From the NCBI GenBank assembly GCA_002375695.1, contig DFMO01000006.1:1-64000 (forward strand): DNA of 64,000 nt, read 5' to 3'. Within the stretch, counting starts at the first letter, position 1, and the number at the start of each line of letters is the position of its first letter. Source of the stretch: Flavobacteriaceae bacterium UBA3591 (GTDB taxonomy: Bacteria; Bacteroidota; Bacteroidia; Flavobacteriales; Flavobacteriaceae). The notes under the pieces are model-generated. The model searched no databases, had not been told where the DNA came from, and saw nothing but the letters and a program-made list of their open reading frames with translations. The position numbers and the translations under genes were made by a program. Shown here one piece after another: positions 1 through 8,857 of the stretch.

Positions 1-611
1 GGATTTAAAGCTAGTGTTGTAAGTGTTTCAAGGTTTGAAATATCTACAATAGTTTCATCACCGTTTTCATCGGTATAAGTAAACGTTCCGTCACCGTTGT
101 CGACGATAGTAGTTAAAGTTTCGAAATTGTCTATTATTTGTGCAATATCGATACTCGTCACTACGCCATCTTCATCGGTGTATTCAAGGGTGTGACCGTC
201 TGCATTCATCCCTAAAAAAGTAAGTGTTTCTAGGTCTGAGATATCTATAATAATAGTATCGCCGTGCTCATCTATATATGTAAATTGGTTATTTATTACA
301 TCCCAATACACAATATAGTTAGGTAAATCGGTTAAAAATCTATTCCACTTATCCTGATACCAGTAGTAATAACCTGGAGTTATTGTAGCGGTAGTACTAA
401 CATTATAAACTAATAAACTCTCGATATTACCAGCGGTAATAGTAGTTTGGTCTGTAATACTATTTAATGGAACTTGAGGTATTAATATACCTCTATCGGT
501 AGATTTTACTTCTAATTGTGTTGAAGGGTTTGGCATATCTGTACCAATCCCTACTTGTGCGAAAAGAAAATTACCACTGATAAATATCAGTAGGTGTAGT
601 AATTTTTTCAT
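1..611 (-). CDS. Repeat-containing surface/adhesin-like protein, N-terminal part (3' end outside window)
   Basis: Reading leftward from the ATG at 611-609, the frame stays open to the window edge, so only about the first 203 residues are present. It starts with a signal peptide (MKKLLHLLIFISGNFLFAQ). Next comes QVGIGT followed by LEVKSTDRGILIPQ, an N-terminal block common on Bacteroidota cell-surface and tail-fibre-like proteins. From about residue 105 come degenerate repeats built on YTDENGDETIVDISNLETL: three copies at roughly 1-85, 100-190 and 230-300, two of them about 200 bases apart. Similar repeats occur in long flavobacterial adhesin-like proteins, usually much longer than what is seen here. 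The exact function is unknown; exported surface protein is the safe call. Any C-terminal sorting domain would lie outside the window. Confidence 0.75.
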   Translation of the reverse strand, partial: MKKLLHLLIFISGNFLFAQVGIGTDMPNPSTQLEVKSTDRGILIPQVPLNSITDQTTITAGNIESLLVYNVSTTATITPGYYYWYQDKWNRFLTDLPNYIVYWDVINNQFTYIDEHGDTIIIDISDLETLTFLGMNADGHTLEYTDEDGVVTSIDIAQIIDNFETLTTIVDNGDGTFTYTDENGDETIVDISNLETLTTLALN

Positions 612-1054
612 ATGTATACGATTTGGGGCGTAAAAGAACGTTATTGTAATTTGACAAATTTAATATTAAATATGGCATAATTCTAATAATTTGTTAATTT
701 TTAAGACATCCTACAATACAAAATTTAAAGTTCCTACAAATTTTTTTAAACTCACATGATTGTAATAAAATAGTTGAAGCGAGATTTAAAATAAATAATT
801 ATTCAAGTAAGAATCTTTAAAACCCTTGTAAATAATAGCTTTATGCAAAATTTATAGTAAAATAGTATTCTTAACTAAAAAATTATAAATAAAATGTATC
901 GCCATAGATTATAATCAAAAATCTTACAACAATATTTTTTAAAATTTTTAATGTAAAATGTTGATTTTAAGCTAAAAAAGGGCGATTTTAAGCAGTATTT
1001 AGCCAGAAAGTCTTTCTAAAAATGCTGAAAAAAGTGAAGTTTAAAAGTGAAAAT
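612..1054. other. Gene-free AT-rich spacer, 443 bases
   Basis: This stretch lies between the start of the surface protein and the 3' end of the mscS-like gene. Stops are frequent in all frames and I see no convincing hairpin, RNA gene or coding remnant. Only the candidate promoter at 655-662 stands out. Confidence 0.6.
655..662 (-). promoter_or_regulatory. Candidate -7 element for the repeat surface protein
   Basis: On the minus strand the bases read TAAATTTG, an exact match to the Bacteroidota TAnnTTTG element, about 44 bases upstream of the ATG. I see no clear TTG/TTTG -33 element at the right distance, so this is a weak call. Confidence 0.3.
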
Positions 1055-1978
1055 TTACCGTTTTATACCATCTGGAAGTTTGGCTTTTTCGGGATGTTTA
1101 TTTAATAAAGGAAGCGCATAAGATAAGATTCTATTTCGGCGGCCTGTGGTGTCTAGTGGTTCTACTGGGTAAGATACAACTGCTTCCATCCAAGCATATT
1201 TATTGTTTCTAAAATAAACAGTGGGCTCTAAATGGACATTGTTTTTTAAAGTTAATTTTGGGTACTTTTCTTTAAAATCGCGAGTTGCTGCTTCTATCAA
1301 ACAACTTTTTACAAATTCTAATTCGCTGGTATACGCTATTTGAATAACTGTTTCATTCCAAATAAAAGGTTTATCGTGACCTGAATAATTAATAACCTCT
1401 TCCCTTAAAATTAAGCTGTTTGGAAATCTAACAATTCGGCCGCTCGCGCGATCGTTCCCCAAGTAATCGCCGTGGCATTCTAATATAGAAGTGTCTAAAT
1501 AGCTAATTTCTACAACATCGCCACGAAAACCTTTAATCTGTATGCGGTCGCCAACCAAATAAGTTTTTCTGAAAACTAAGTATACCCAAGCGATAAATGA
1601 TGTAATAGGAGCTTGTAAAGCAAAACCAATTACCAAAGAAATTAATCCAAAACTCACAGCTGCCGCATATAAATTTTGGAATAAAAACGACGCGAGTATT
1701 ATTAAAATAAAGGCAATAGTAAAAAACTTAATTATTCGTAACAGGTTGTACTTTTCGCCTTCTATATGACTTTGCTTATTAACTATTTTGCTAAGAATCT
1801 GGCTAATAAGGAAAATTAGAGCCATTAAAAATAAACTAAGACTTAACCGTTTTAACAGCGGATTGTACTCGTTTAAAACTTCAAAAGATTTTAAATCTAA
1901 TAAGTAGTGAACGGCAATCAATAGAACGGCCAATACACTAGAAATTATTATCCACCGGCTGTAATTGGGAGTAATCAT
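1055..1978 (-). CDS. MscS-family mechanosensitive ion channel
   Basis: The 307-residue protein has four predicted hydrophobic segments at about 9-29, 42-62, 84-104 and 106-128. The last is the Gly/Ala-rich pore helix of MscS proteins, with the segment AAVSFGLISLVIGFALQAP. It is followed by the beta domain (VYLVFRKTYLVGDRIQIKG, then GDVVEI) and the FPNSLILREEVINYS stretch seen after it in MscS relatives. Channels of this family open under membrane tension and release solutes during hypo-osmotic shock. The soluble C-terminal domain is short. The gene stands alone, divergent from the DUF1275 gene. Family membership is clear; conductance class and gating cannot be read from sequence. Confidence 0.88.
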   Translation of the reverse strand: MITPNYSRWIIISSVLAVLLIAVHYLLDLKSFEVLNEYNPLLKRLSLSLFLMALIFLISQILSKIVNKQSHIEGEKYNLLRIIKFFTIAFILIILASFLFQNLYAAAVSFGLISLVIGFALQAPITSFIAWVYLVFRKTYLVGDRIQIKGFRGDVVEISYLDTSILECHGDYLGNDRASGRIVRFPNSLILREEVINYSGHDKPFIWNETVIQIAYTSELEFVKSCLIEAATRDFKEKYPKLTLKNNVHLEPTVYFRNNKYAWMEAVVSYPVEPLDTTGRRNRILSYALPLLNKHPEKAKLPDGIKR

Positions 1979-2114
1979 ATTATATTTAATTTTTTCCTTA
2001 AAGACTGATTAAATGTACCAATTTCATAATTAATTGCACTTAAGTTTTTACTTTATAACCGCCTTTATTTTATTCGGAAATTTTAAAACAACAAAAAGAT
2101 ACCATAAATAGACC

Positions 2115-2122
2115 TACCTTTG
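2115..2122 (+). promoter_or_regulatory. Candidate -7 element for the DUF1275 gene
   Basis: TACCTTTG matches TAnnTTTG exactly and lies about 50 bases upstream of the ATG at 2173. No clear -33 element is seen. Confidence 0.35.
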
Positions 2123-2172
2123 GTTTTATATATTTTTCTAAAGAATTTATTTGAAAATCCTATTTAAACCTA

Positions 2173-2898
2173 ATGTTTAGACATCAAGGAAAAGCGCGAA
2201 CCGTAAAACACAATATTCAAATTGCCGTAGTTTTATCTTTTGTGGCGGGAATTGTAAATATTACGGGGTTTTTAGCCATTACTGAGCTTACAACCAATGT
2301 AACAGGTCATTTTGCACTATTTATTTTTGATGTAGATAAATATCAAGTTTGGGAAGGGACCATTTACCTTATTTATATTCTAGCTTTTCTTTTAGGCTCG
2401 TTTACTTCGGGGTTTTTAATTGAAAATTTTAAGGCGAATAAAAAATTAAACGTTTACGTTATACCTACCGCACTAGAAATAACCATTATTATTGGCATTA
2501 CTCTTTTTTACCATTATACAGGTTTAAAATATCCGCCCGTTATAGCATCCGCATTGTTATTTGCGATGGGTCTCCAAAATTCCTTTGTAACAAAAATTTC
2601 TGATGCTGTGGTACGAACAACACATTTAACCGGATTGTTTACAGATTTAGGTATAGAGCTATCGTATTTATTTTTTAAAAAAGAACACCCCGATGTGGCA
2701 CATTTAAAAGCTAATATACAATTGAGAATCTATATTATTTCGTTTTTCTTCTTCGGTGGGTTGGTTGCAGGGTTTTTTTATACCGAATTAGGCTTAGAAT
2801 TTTACACCCTAATTTTGGCCGCAATAGTATTGGTTGCGAGTTTATTATTTGATGAATTTAGATTTCAATACGTAAACGCTAAAAATCGAAATTCATAA
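2173..2898 (+). CDS. DUF1275 (YoaK-type) membrane protein
   Basis: The 241-residue protein has about six membrane segments. Near the N-terminus it shows the family hallmark FVAGIVNITGF...TTNVTGHF, and mid-protein ALLFAMGLQNSFVTKISDAVVRTTHLTGLFTDLG; the TTHLTG...DLG stretch is the most conserved part of DUF1275. The biochemical role of the family is not established; a transport role has been suggested but not shown. The start is the first ATG downstream of a candidate promoter. It is a single gene, convergent with the receiver-only regulator. Family assignment is firm and function unknown. Confidence 0.85.
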   Translation: MFRHQGKARTVKHNIQIAVVLSFVAGIVNITGFLAITELTTNVTGHFALFIFDVDKYQVWEGTIYLIYILAFLLGSFTSGFLIENFKANKKLNVYVIPTALEITIIIGITLFYHYTGLKYPPVIASALLFAMGLQNSFVTKISDAVVRTTHLTGLFTDLGIELSYLFFKKEHPDVAHLKANIQLRIYIISFFFFGGLVAGFFYTELGLEFYTLILAAIVLVASLLFDEFRFQYVNAKNRNS

Positions 2899-2935
2899 AG
2901 CCATCCGCTTAAAAACAAGTTGTTTTTATCTTTAA

Positions 2936-3520
2936 TTACCTTTTAAAAAGGTTTTTAATTTTATCTACAATAGTTGGTGGTTTATCTTCCTCGGCGTCGG
3001 GATCGTCCATTAATTCATCGGTTTCTTCAGTTTCATCCCCAAAGGTGTATTGTCGTAAAAAGTCGCTGTTAGATTTGTTAGAATTGTACTTTCTTCGTTC
3101 AGAATCTAATTCATCTAATTCATCTTTATCTTCTGCAATAATCTCTAAAAACAACGGTCGTAAGCGCTCGTTAAGGGTGTTGATAGGTTCTTTTAAAAAG
3201 AAACCTTTTGCTCCCTGTTTTATCAATTCATCTTTATCGGCTTCGTATTTTAAATTACCAGTAATTACAATTACAGGTATTTTTGAATTGTAATTTTCAA
3301 TTATTTTAATCACATCAAAAGCATTCATCCCTACCAAATTAAAGTCGGTTATTACCATATCTGGAATGTATGTTTTTAACGCATTAATTAAACTTAACTC
3401 ACTGTCTACAAAACGAATTTCGGGATTATGACTAATCTTTTTTAATTGTCTTTGAAGTAAAAAGGTGTCTGAAACTAAATCTTCAACCAACAAAAAATTT
3501 AAGTTATTTGGCAGGTCCAT
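2936..3520 (-). CDS. Receiver-only response regulator with acidic tail
   Basis: The 194-residue protein is a single CheY-like receiver domain (about 8-125). It shows the acidic pocket E13/D14, phospho-acceptor D59 (VITDF), switch threonine T87 (VITGN) and lysine K110 (FFLKEP). No DNA-binding or enzymatic output domain follows. Instead there is a charged low-complexity stretch rich in Asp and Glu (about 126-180) and a short amphipathic end (VDKIKNLFKR), which may bind a partner or the membrane. It is divergent from the sensor kinase at 3700, about 180 bases away, so it may be one of that kinase's partners. That pairing is inferred from position only. Confidence 0.85.
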   Translation of the reverse strand: MDLPNNLNFLLVEDLVSDTFLLQRQLKKISHNPEIRFVDSELSLINALKTYIPDMVITDFNLVGMNAFDVIKIIENYNSKIPVIVITGNLKYEADKDELIKQGAKGFFLKEPINTLNERLRPLFLEIIAEDKDELDELDSERRKYNSNKSNSDFLRQYTFGDETEETDELMDDPDAEEDKPPTIVDKIKNLFKR

Positions 3521-3699
3521 AATTGAAAAAAATTGAATTGGTAAAGGTGTGTTGTATAAAAATTTTAATCCAAGATAGGTAATAATCCTTATATCGATTG
3601 TGAAAAATATTTTTTTTGGGATAATTTTATAATTTGGATATCTGTTTCAGCCTTCGATTTTTTTTATCTTTTCACCTTCAAACTAATCTATAAACTTTT

Positions 3700-5142
3700 A
3701 TGAAGCGAATAAGAAAGGTCGGCCTTACAAATTTTATTTTACTTGTCTCTTCTTTAATATTTGCCATCTTTCTTATAGGTTTTTCATTTATAAAAAACAC
3801 CGAATCTGTTGAAGAAATTGCACAGAGCTGGGAGATAAAAAGTAATATAAGAAAAGTTTCTTCAACCATCTCGCGAATAGAGAGCTACGGATTAGCCTAT
3901 CGATTTACCGGTAAAGAAAAATACAAACAAGAACTGCTTAATGCCGAAAAAGAATACGATTCGTTAATTATAAGTTTACAAGAATTAGTTAGCCACAACG
4001 CTCTTCAATCTAAACGATTAAATGATTTAGATAGCGAATTACAGAAAAACCTTAAAATATACCGCGAAATAATTTTTAACAAAACTATACGAGACAGTAT
4101 TCATGCTTCAAGTATTAATGAATCGCTATACTTTTCAGCCCCTTTGCAAACTAATTTTGAAGAACTACTAATCACCGCGAATGAAATTTTAGAAAGACGA
4201 ATTGATCGATATACCCTTTGGAAATTTATAATCTTGGGTGCTTTAGGATTTGCCACGATAATTGTTTTTATTAGTTTATATAATCTAATCCAGAAAATTA
4301 AGCCTTTAATTGAAGAACTTTTAAGTACACAAGAACAATTACAAACTTCAAATAACAACCTTAAAAATACCTTAACCGAATTAGAAAAGTCTAATGCCGA
4401 AAAGGAAAGAGAAATTAAAGCTAAGATTGTCGCTATTGAAGAAACCAAAAAGCTAAACGAATCTTTAATTGCTAAAAATCAACAGTTAGACCACTTTGCA
4501 TATGTTGCCTCTCACGATTTACAAGAGCCACTGCGTACCGTTTCAAATTATTTAGAGATTTTTCAAGAAGATTTTCCAGAGCGAGTTGAAGGAGATGCAG
4601 TTATGTATTTTGACTTTATCAACAAAGCTGTAGAGCGAATGCGAAAGCTTATAAGTGGTTTGCTGTCTTTTTCAAGATTAGGAACTAGCGGAGAAATGCA
4701 AAAGATTAATCTCAATAAAACTGTAGATAAAATTAAGCAAGATTTTACGGTGGTTATCGAAGATAGAGGTATAACAATTGAAAGTGACGACTTACCTAAA
4801 ATTGTAGGGTATAGAATTGAAATTAAACAATTGTTTCAAAACCTAATTTCTAACGCTATTAAGTTTACCCCGCCTCCTAAAAAACCGCATATAAAAATAA
4901 CTTATGAAGAAACTGAAAACTATTATAATTTTCATATAGCCGATAACGGTGTTGGAATTCCTGAAAAAGATTTTGCCAAGATTTTCGATATGTTTAGCCG
5001 CTTACACAGTTTAAAAGACTATGAAGGCCAAGGCATTGGACTTGCATTCTGTAAAAAGATTGTTGAGCTCCATTTAGGAAATATTTGGGTGAGCTCTACT
5101 TTGGGCGAGGGCACCACGGTTCATTTTACTTTAAAAAAATAA
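3700..5142 (+). CDS. Membrane sensor histidine kinase (CHASE3-like sensor)
   Basis: The 480-residue protein has a first membrane helix (about 11-30), a helical periplasmic region of about 140 residues resembling CHASE3, a second helix (about 175-197) and a coiled coil (about 205-262). The kinase core follows: H box SHDLQEP with H272, N box with N381 and N385 (NLISNAIKFT), G1 box DNGVGIP (415-421) and G2 box GQGIGLAFCKKIV (443-455). All catalytic motifs look intact, so it should autophosphorylate. The HDLQEPLR form of the H box is typical of phytochrome-type and orphan hybrid-like kinases. The response regulator gene overlaps its stop codon, so the two are translationally coupled. The signal sensed is unknown. 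Confidence 0.9.
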   Translation: MKRIRKVGLTNFILLVSSLIFAIFLIGFSFIKNTESVEEIAQSWEIKSNIRKVSSTISRIESYGLAYRFTGKEKYKQELLNAEKEYDSLIISLQELVSHNALQSKRLNDLDSELQKNLKIYREIIFNKTIRDSIHASSINESLYFSAPLQTNFEELLITANEILERRIDRYTLWKFIILGALGFATIIVFISLYNLIQKIKPLIEELLSTQEQLQTSNNNLKNTLTELEKSNAEKEREIKAKIVAIEETKKLNESLIAKNQQLDHFAYVASHDLQEPLRTVSNYLEIFQEDFPERVEGDAVMYFDFINKAVERMRKLISGLLSFSRLGTSGEMQKINLNKTVDKIKQDFTVVIEDRGITIESDDLPKIVGYRIEIKQLFQNLISNAIKFTPPPKKPHIKITYEETENYYNFHIADNGVGIPEKDFAKIFDMFSRLHSLKDYEGQGIGLAFCKKIVELHLGNIWVSSTLGEGTTVHFTLKK

Positions 5143-5549
5143 TGATGAAGAAAATAAAAAACGTACTCTTAATTGACGATTCGGAAAGCGATAATTTTTA
5201 CCACGCTCGGAAAATTAGAAAAATGGGTATTACCGATAATATTCATATTTGCTATAGTGGAGAAGAAGCGCTTCAATATTTAAAAAGTGAATTGGATGGC
5301 AAACATCCACAACCTACTTTAATATTTTTAGATATAAATATGCCAGGGATGAATGGTTGGGAGTTTTTAGAAGCTTACGAACAACTTACCGTAGCCCAAC
5401 AGGGCGAAATTGTACTCACAATGTTGAGTAACTCTATAGACGAGCGCGATAAGTCTCGAGCACACGAATTTAGATCGGTTAAAGGATATTACAGCAAGCC
5501 TTTAAGCGAGTCATATTTAAAGAATATTTTGGAAACTCATTTTTCGTAA
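5142..5549 (+). CDS. Receiver-only response regulator (Rcp1-like)
   Basis: The 135-residue protein is only a receiver domain: D12/D13 (LLIDDSESD), phospho-acceptor D64 (IFLDINMPGMNGWEF), T93/S96 on the switch strand and the lysine of YYSKPL near the end. The frame is open upstream to 5085, but the ATG at 5142 overlaps the kinase stop as TAATG, with a second ATG directly after, so I chose 5142 (5145 is equally possible). This small REC type is the usual partner of HDLQEP-type kinases. With no output domain it must signal by protein contact or pass phosphate onward in a relay. Confidence 0.88.
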   Translation: MMKKIKNVLLIDDSESDNFYHARKIRKMGITDNIHICYSGEEALQYLKSELDGKHPQPTLIFLDINMPGMNGWEFLEAYEQLTVAQQGEIVLTMLSNSIDERDKSRAHEFRSVKGYYSKPLSESYLKNILETHFS

Positions 5550-5600
5550 TTATTAAGTAAAAATGTTTAAAACAGACGACACTAATTAAACAAAATAGAG

Positions 5601-6140
5601 GTGATAGATTTTCTTAAAAGTAACAAACTTGCCTTAATAGGAGGGGTTATATCCACCTTATTTATTGGTTTGGGGATTTTTCTTCTTGGCAACGTTTCGG
5701 GTTATGAGGCCAAACAATTATTAGAAGGTTCGGTAAGAGGAATAAATATGCTGTGTAATACAGTTGTATTAGCCACGGCAACTATCTTAACGTTACTTCT
5801 TACCTTGTTAGGTATAAGTTCGGGTTCGCAATCTAAGCTAAAAGCAGATCATTATTACCAAGTACTTAGTATTGCCAAAATAGATACTGTGTTATTTGTT
5901 TCAGCTTTAATATTATTTCAATTATTTAATATTCCACTTACCGAATCAGACAATGTGCCTGTTTCGTGGTATACGGCAATTTATTGGGCTACATTGTTAA
6001 GTTCTTCAATAATAAGTGGAATGCTTGTAACGGTAATTTTATTGCTTTTTAGTACAGTGAGAAATATTATCAGGATTGTAGGATTAGGCGAGGACCATCC
6101 ACTAATTTCTTCAGATGAAGATGAAGATGACGAAGAGTAA
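5601..6140 (+). CDS. Small conserved membrane protein, GTG start
   Basis: The 179-residue protein starts at GTG and has four likely membrane segments (about 10-30, 50-72, 92-110 and 124-150), ending in a strongly acidic tail (SSDEDEDDEE). I do not recognise a named family. It lies 51 bases downstream of the response regulator on the same strand and may share its transcript. The GTG start is supported by the hydrophobic segment beginning directly after it and by the lack of an in-frame ATG before that segment. Inner-membrane location is likely; function unknown. Confidence 0.7.
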   Translation: MIDFLKSNKLALIGGVISTLFIGLGIFLLGNVSGYEAKQLLEGSVRGINMLCNTVVLATATILTLLLTLLGISSGSQSKLKADHYYQVLSIAKIDTVLFVSALILFQLFNIPLTESDNVPVSWYTAIYWATLLSSSIISGMLVTVILLLFSTVRNIIRIVGLGEDHPLISSDEDEDDEE

Positions 6141-6201
6141 AATAAAGTAATTAAAAACTTTACATGTTTATTTAAATAAAATTACAAGAAAAAATTAATA
6201 A

Positions 6202-6810
6202 ATGAAGGTTGATCGAAAACAACATTGGGAAACTGTTTATAATACGAAAAACCCTAACGAAGTAAGTTGGACGCAAGAAAAGCCTGCGACATCTTTAAAT
6301 TTTATACGGTCGATAAACCTTGATAAAAATGCTGAAATTATTGATGTTGGAGGCGGCGACAGTAAACTTGTAGATTTTTTACTAGATGAAGGTTATACAA
6401 ATATAACCGTTTTGGATATTTCAAAAAAAGCACTTGAAAAAGCACAAATTAGACTAGGAGAGAAGGCAAGTAAAGTAACTTGGATTGTGAGCGATATAAC
6501 CCAGTTTCAACCAAAAACAACTTACGATTTGTGGCACGATAGAGCGACATTTCACTTTCTTACAACAGCTGAAGAAATAGCACACTATACAGAGATTACT
6601 AATAAATATGTTTCTAAATATTTATTTATTGGAACCTTTTCAACTAAAGGTCCTAAAAAATGTAGCGGATTGGAAATTTCGCAATACAATGAAAATAAGT
6701 TGAGCAGTGTATTCAACAGATTTAAAAAGTTGAATTGCAAAACCGAAGATCATCAAACTCCGTTTAATACAATTCAAAATTTCCAGTTTTGCAGCTTTGA
6801 AAAGGAATAA
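6202..6810 (+). CDS. Class I SAM-dependent methyltransferase
   Basis: The 202-residue protein begins with HWETVYNTKNPNEVSW, the entry motif of small methyltransferases of the TehB/thiopurine-like group. SAM-binding motif I follows at about 45-54 (EIIDVGGGDS), the acidic strand-2 end at VLDIS, and a DLWHDRATFHFLT segment over the active site. The length fits a single Rossmann-fold domain. The substrate cannot be told from sequence; relatives are usually annotated only as methyltransferase domain proteins. It is on the same strand as its neighbours with about 60-base gaps on the left and 30 on the right, so a loose operon with the following gene is possible. Confidence 0.82.
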   Translation: MKVDRKQHWETVYNTKNPNEVSWTQEKPATSLNFIRSINLDKNAEIIDVGGGDSKLVDFLLDEGYTNITVLDISKKALEKAQIRLGEKASKVTWIVSDITQFQPKTTYDLWHDRATFHFLTTAEEIAHYTEITNKYVSKYLFIGTFSTKGPKKCSGLEISQYNENKLSSVFNRFKKLNCKTEDHQTPFNTIQNFQFCSFEKE

Positions 6811-6840
6811 TAGTTAAACCAAATTAAAACCACTTAAAAG

Positions 6841-7839
6841 ATGGAAAATGCAAAAAAAATAGTTTACACAATACTATACATTATAGCAGTGGTTTTACTT
6901 TTAGGTACGTTACTATCGCTGTTACGAAATGAAGAGATTCGATATATAAAAATGCTCGATTTTCCGCGAATACAGTTTTTTATTTTAGCTTTTGTTGTGC
7001 TATTGCTTTTAATGGCCACTGTAGAAAAACAGAAATGGTATCACTATGCAGCCTTGGGCGGACTTGTAATTGCAATGCTAATTAATGGAAGGTATATTGT
7101 TAATTATACAAGTTTGGTGGGAGTAGATGTTCCGTCTGCTAATAATGTTAAAGCTTCCGATAATAATTTTAGCTTGCTAATTGCCAATGTAAAAATGTCT
7201 AATCGAATATCGGAACCCACGCTTGAAATTATTAAGGAAAAAAAACCTGATATAGTATTAGCAATGGAAACAGATTCTTGGTGGAATGATAAACTTCAAC
7301 CATTGCAAAGCGATTACCCATACGTTAAAAAAGTTATTAATGATGTTACCTATGGAATGATTCTTTATAGTAAACTGCCTTTAAACAGTATTGATGTAAA
7401 TTATTATACAAACGATAAAGTTCCTTCATTCGAGAGTAAAATTACTTTACGCAATGGCAAAGTTTTTACGCTACACACCATGCATCCTGTACCTCCAACG
7501 CATTTTAAAAGGTTGCCCGATAACGAAAATGAAGAGGAAAATGCGCTGCAAATATTAGGCAGAAAAGTAAAAAATAGAGCTTTACCAACCGTGGTGGCAG
7601 GAGATTTGAACGATGTAGTTTGGAGTTATGTCGATATTTTAACGCATACCGAAAACATTTTAAAAGACGTAAGGGTAGGGAGAGGTTTTTACAATACTTT
7701 TAATGCCGAAAATTTTCTTTTACGATGGCCATTAGACCATGTGTTTGTAACTGAAGAATTTAAACTTGTAAATATAGAACGCCTTCGTAAAATAGGCTCA
7801 GATCACTTTCCGCTATTTGTTGAATTAACTATTGAATAG
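6841..7839 (+). CDS. Membrane-anchored endonuclease/exonuclease/phosphatase-fold protein
   Basis: The 332-residue protein has three N-terminal membrane helices (about 8-27, 40-60 and 67-87) followed by a periplasm-facing EEP-fold catalytic domain. Visible EEP signatures are the first-strand Asn (IANVK), the metal-binding Glu (LAMETDS), the His region THTMHP written here as TLHTMHPVPP, GDLND, the DHVF segment and the C-terminal SDHFP. These are the catalytic set of DNase I-like metal-dependent phosphodiesterases. Proteins with this helix-plus-EEP layout are often annotated as YafD-like or endonuclease/exonuclease/phosphatase family. The true substrate (nucleic acid, phospholipid or other phosphodiester) is not known. 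Confidence 0.85.
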   Translation: MENAKKIVYTILYIIAVVLLLGTLLSLLRNEEIRYIKMLDFPRIQFFILAFVVLLLLMATVEKQKWYHYAALGGLVIAMLINGRYIVNYTSLVGVDVPSANNVKASDNNFSLLIANVKMSNRISEPTLEIIKEKKPDIVLAMETDSWWNDKLQPLQSDYPYVKKVINDVTYGMILYSKLPLNSIDVNYYTNDKVPSFESKITLRNGKVFTLHTMHPVPPTHFKRLPDNENEEENALQILGRKVKNRALPTVVAGDLNDVVWSYVDILTHTENILKDVRVGRGFYNTFNAENFLLRWPLDHVFVTEEFKLVNIERLRKIGSDHFPLFVELTIE

Positions 7840-7885
7840 AAATCTATTCTACTAAATACATTTCGTAAACTATAAAACTATAGCC

Positions 7886-8287
7886 ATGAAGTATTTATTT
7901 ATTGCATTTTTTTTGATAAACAGTTTTTGTTATGGACAAAGTGATAGCCGTGTTTCAACTATCGATTTTGTAGAAATACTTCAAAATAACAAGGCCGAGG
8001 CACTTTATTATTACGAACATAATTGGAAAGTTTTACGCGAAATGGCTATTGCCGAAAATTATATTGAATCATTTCAACTTCTAGAAACACCGTATTCAAA
8101 AGAAGCGCCATTTCATTTAATGTTAATCACTACCTATACAAACCAAAGGCAGTATAACTTACGAGAAGAAAACTTTACTAAGCTTATTGAGCAATTAGGA
8201 GGTTTAAAGTTATTAAACGACCAAAAACCGCCAGCCTTTCGCAAGTCGGTTTTTGTAAAAGAAAATGTTAAGCATTTAACCCATTAG
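7886..8287 (+). CDS. Small exported conserved hypothetical protein
   Basis: The 133-residue protein has a clean signal peptide (MKYLFIAFFLINSFCYG, then QS) and a mature part of about 115 residues with mixed helix and strand character, including TPYSKEAPFHLMLITTY. I do not recognise a named domain. It lies 46 bases after the EEP-fold gene and ends just before a strong bidirectional terminator. It is probably periplasmic or secreted, possibly stress-related given the paired aromatic and charged segments, but no function is claimed. Confidence 0.65.
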   Translation: MKYLFIAFFLINSFCYGQSDSRVSTIDFVEILQNNKAEALYYYEHNWKVLREMAIAENYIESFQLLETPYSKEAPFHLMLITTYTNQRQYNLREENFTKLIEQLGGLKLLNDQKPPAFRKSVFVKENVKHLTH

Positions 8288-8296
8288 TTTAATTAA

Positions 8297-8333
8297 AAAA
8301 GTATGGAGACGGTATAAATGTCTCCATACTTTT
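8297..8333. terminator. Bidirectional terminator between convergent genes
   Basis: A perfect 14-base stem (AAAAGTATGGAGAC at 8297-8310 with GTCTCCATACTTTT at 8320-8333) has a 9-base loop. It is flanked by an A run on one side and a T run on the other, so it can end transcription from both the exported-protein gene and hsp20. Confidence 0.85.
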
Positions 8334-8358
8334 AACTAAAAATCACAACTAATAAAAA

Positions 8359-8835
8359 TTAAGAAATTTTAATATTACGAGTTGGTTTTCTTTTTGCTTC
8401 TTCTTTTTTAGGCAATGTAATATTTAAAATACCTTCATTATACGAAGCTTTAATTTTTTCATCATCTACCGTTTCTGGTAAAGTAAACGATCGCTTAAAC
8501 GAAGAATATCCAAACTCTCTTCGGGTATAATTATCTTCGGTTTCTTCATTTTCTTGTTTTACCTCGGTAGCAATCGATAATAGTTGGTTATCGATATCAA
8601 TTTTAAAATCTGACTTCTTTAAACCCGGAACGGCCATTTCAACTTCGTATGAATCGTCATTCTCTTTAATATTTACTTTTGGCAAAGTAATTCCGGTGTT
8701 AAAGTTTGAGTGTAAAACAGACGGTAGGTCGCTGTTAAACAACTCGTCAATCCAAGATGATAGCGTTGGGAAGTTATTATTTGAATTATTGTTTGATAAA
8801 CCTCCGCGCTTTGAAACATTCATTAAAGTGCTCAT
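8359..8835 (-). CDS. Small heat shock protein (Hsp20/alpha-crystallin)
   Basis: The 158-residue protein has an Asn-rich N-terminal arm and then an alpha-crystallin domain (about 48-145): LPKVNIKENDDSYEVEMAVPG, the FKIDIDNQLLSIATE strand, the GYSSFKRSFTLPE block and the conserved ASYNEGILNITLPK close. The tail contains the I-x-I type motif NIKI used to dock into neighbouring subunits. These proteins are ATP-independent holdases that keep unfolded proteins soluble. The promoter-proximal DNA at 8858-8893 carries direct repeats that may be regulatory. The gene stands alone and ends at the shared terminator. Confidence 0.93.
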   Translation of the reverse strand: MSTLMNVSKRGGLSNNNSNNNFPTLSSWIDELFNSDLPSVLHSNFNTGITLPKVNIKENDDSYEVEMAVPGLKKSDFKIDIDNQLLSIATEVKQENEETEDNYTRREFGYSSFKRSFTLPETVDDEKIKASYNEGILNITLPKKEEAKRKPTRNIKIS

Positions 8836-8857
8836 AACTACAAAATTTTAAATTAAA

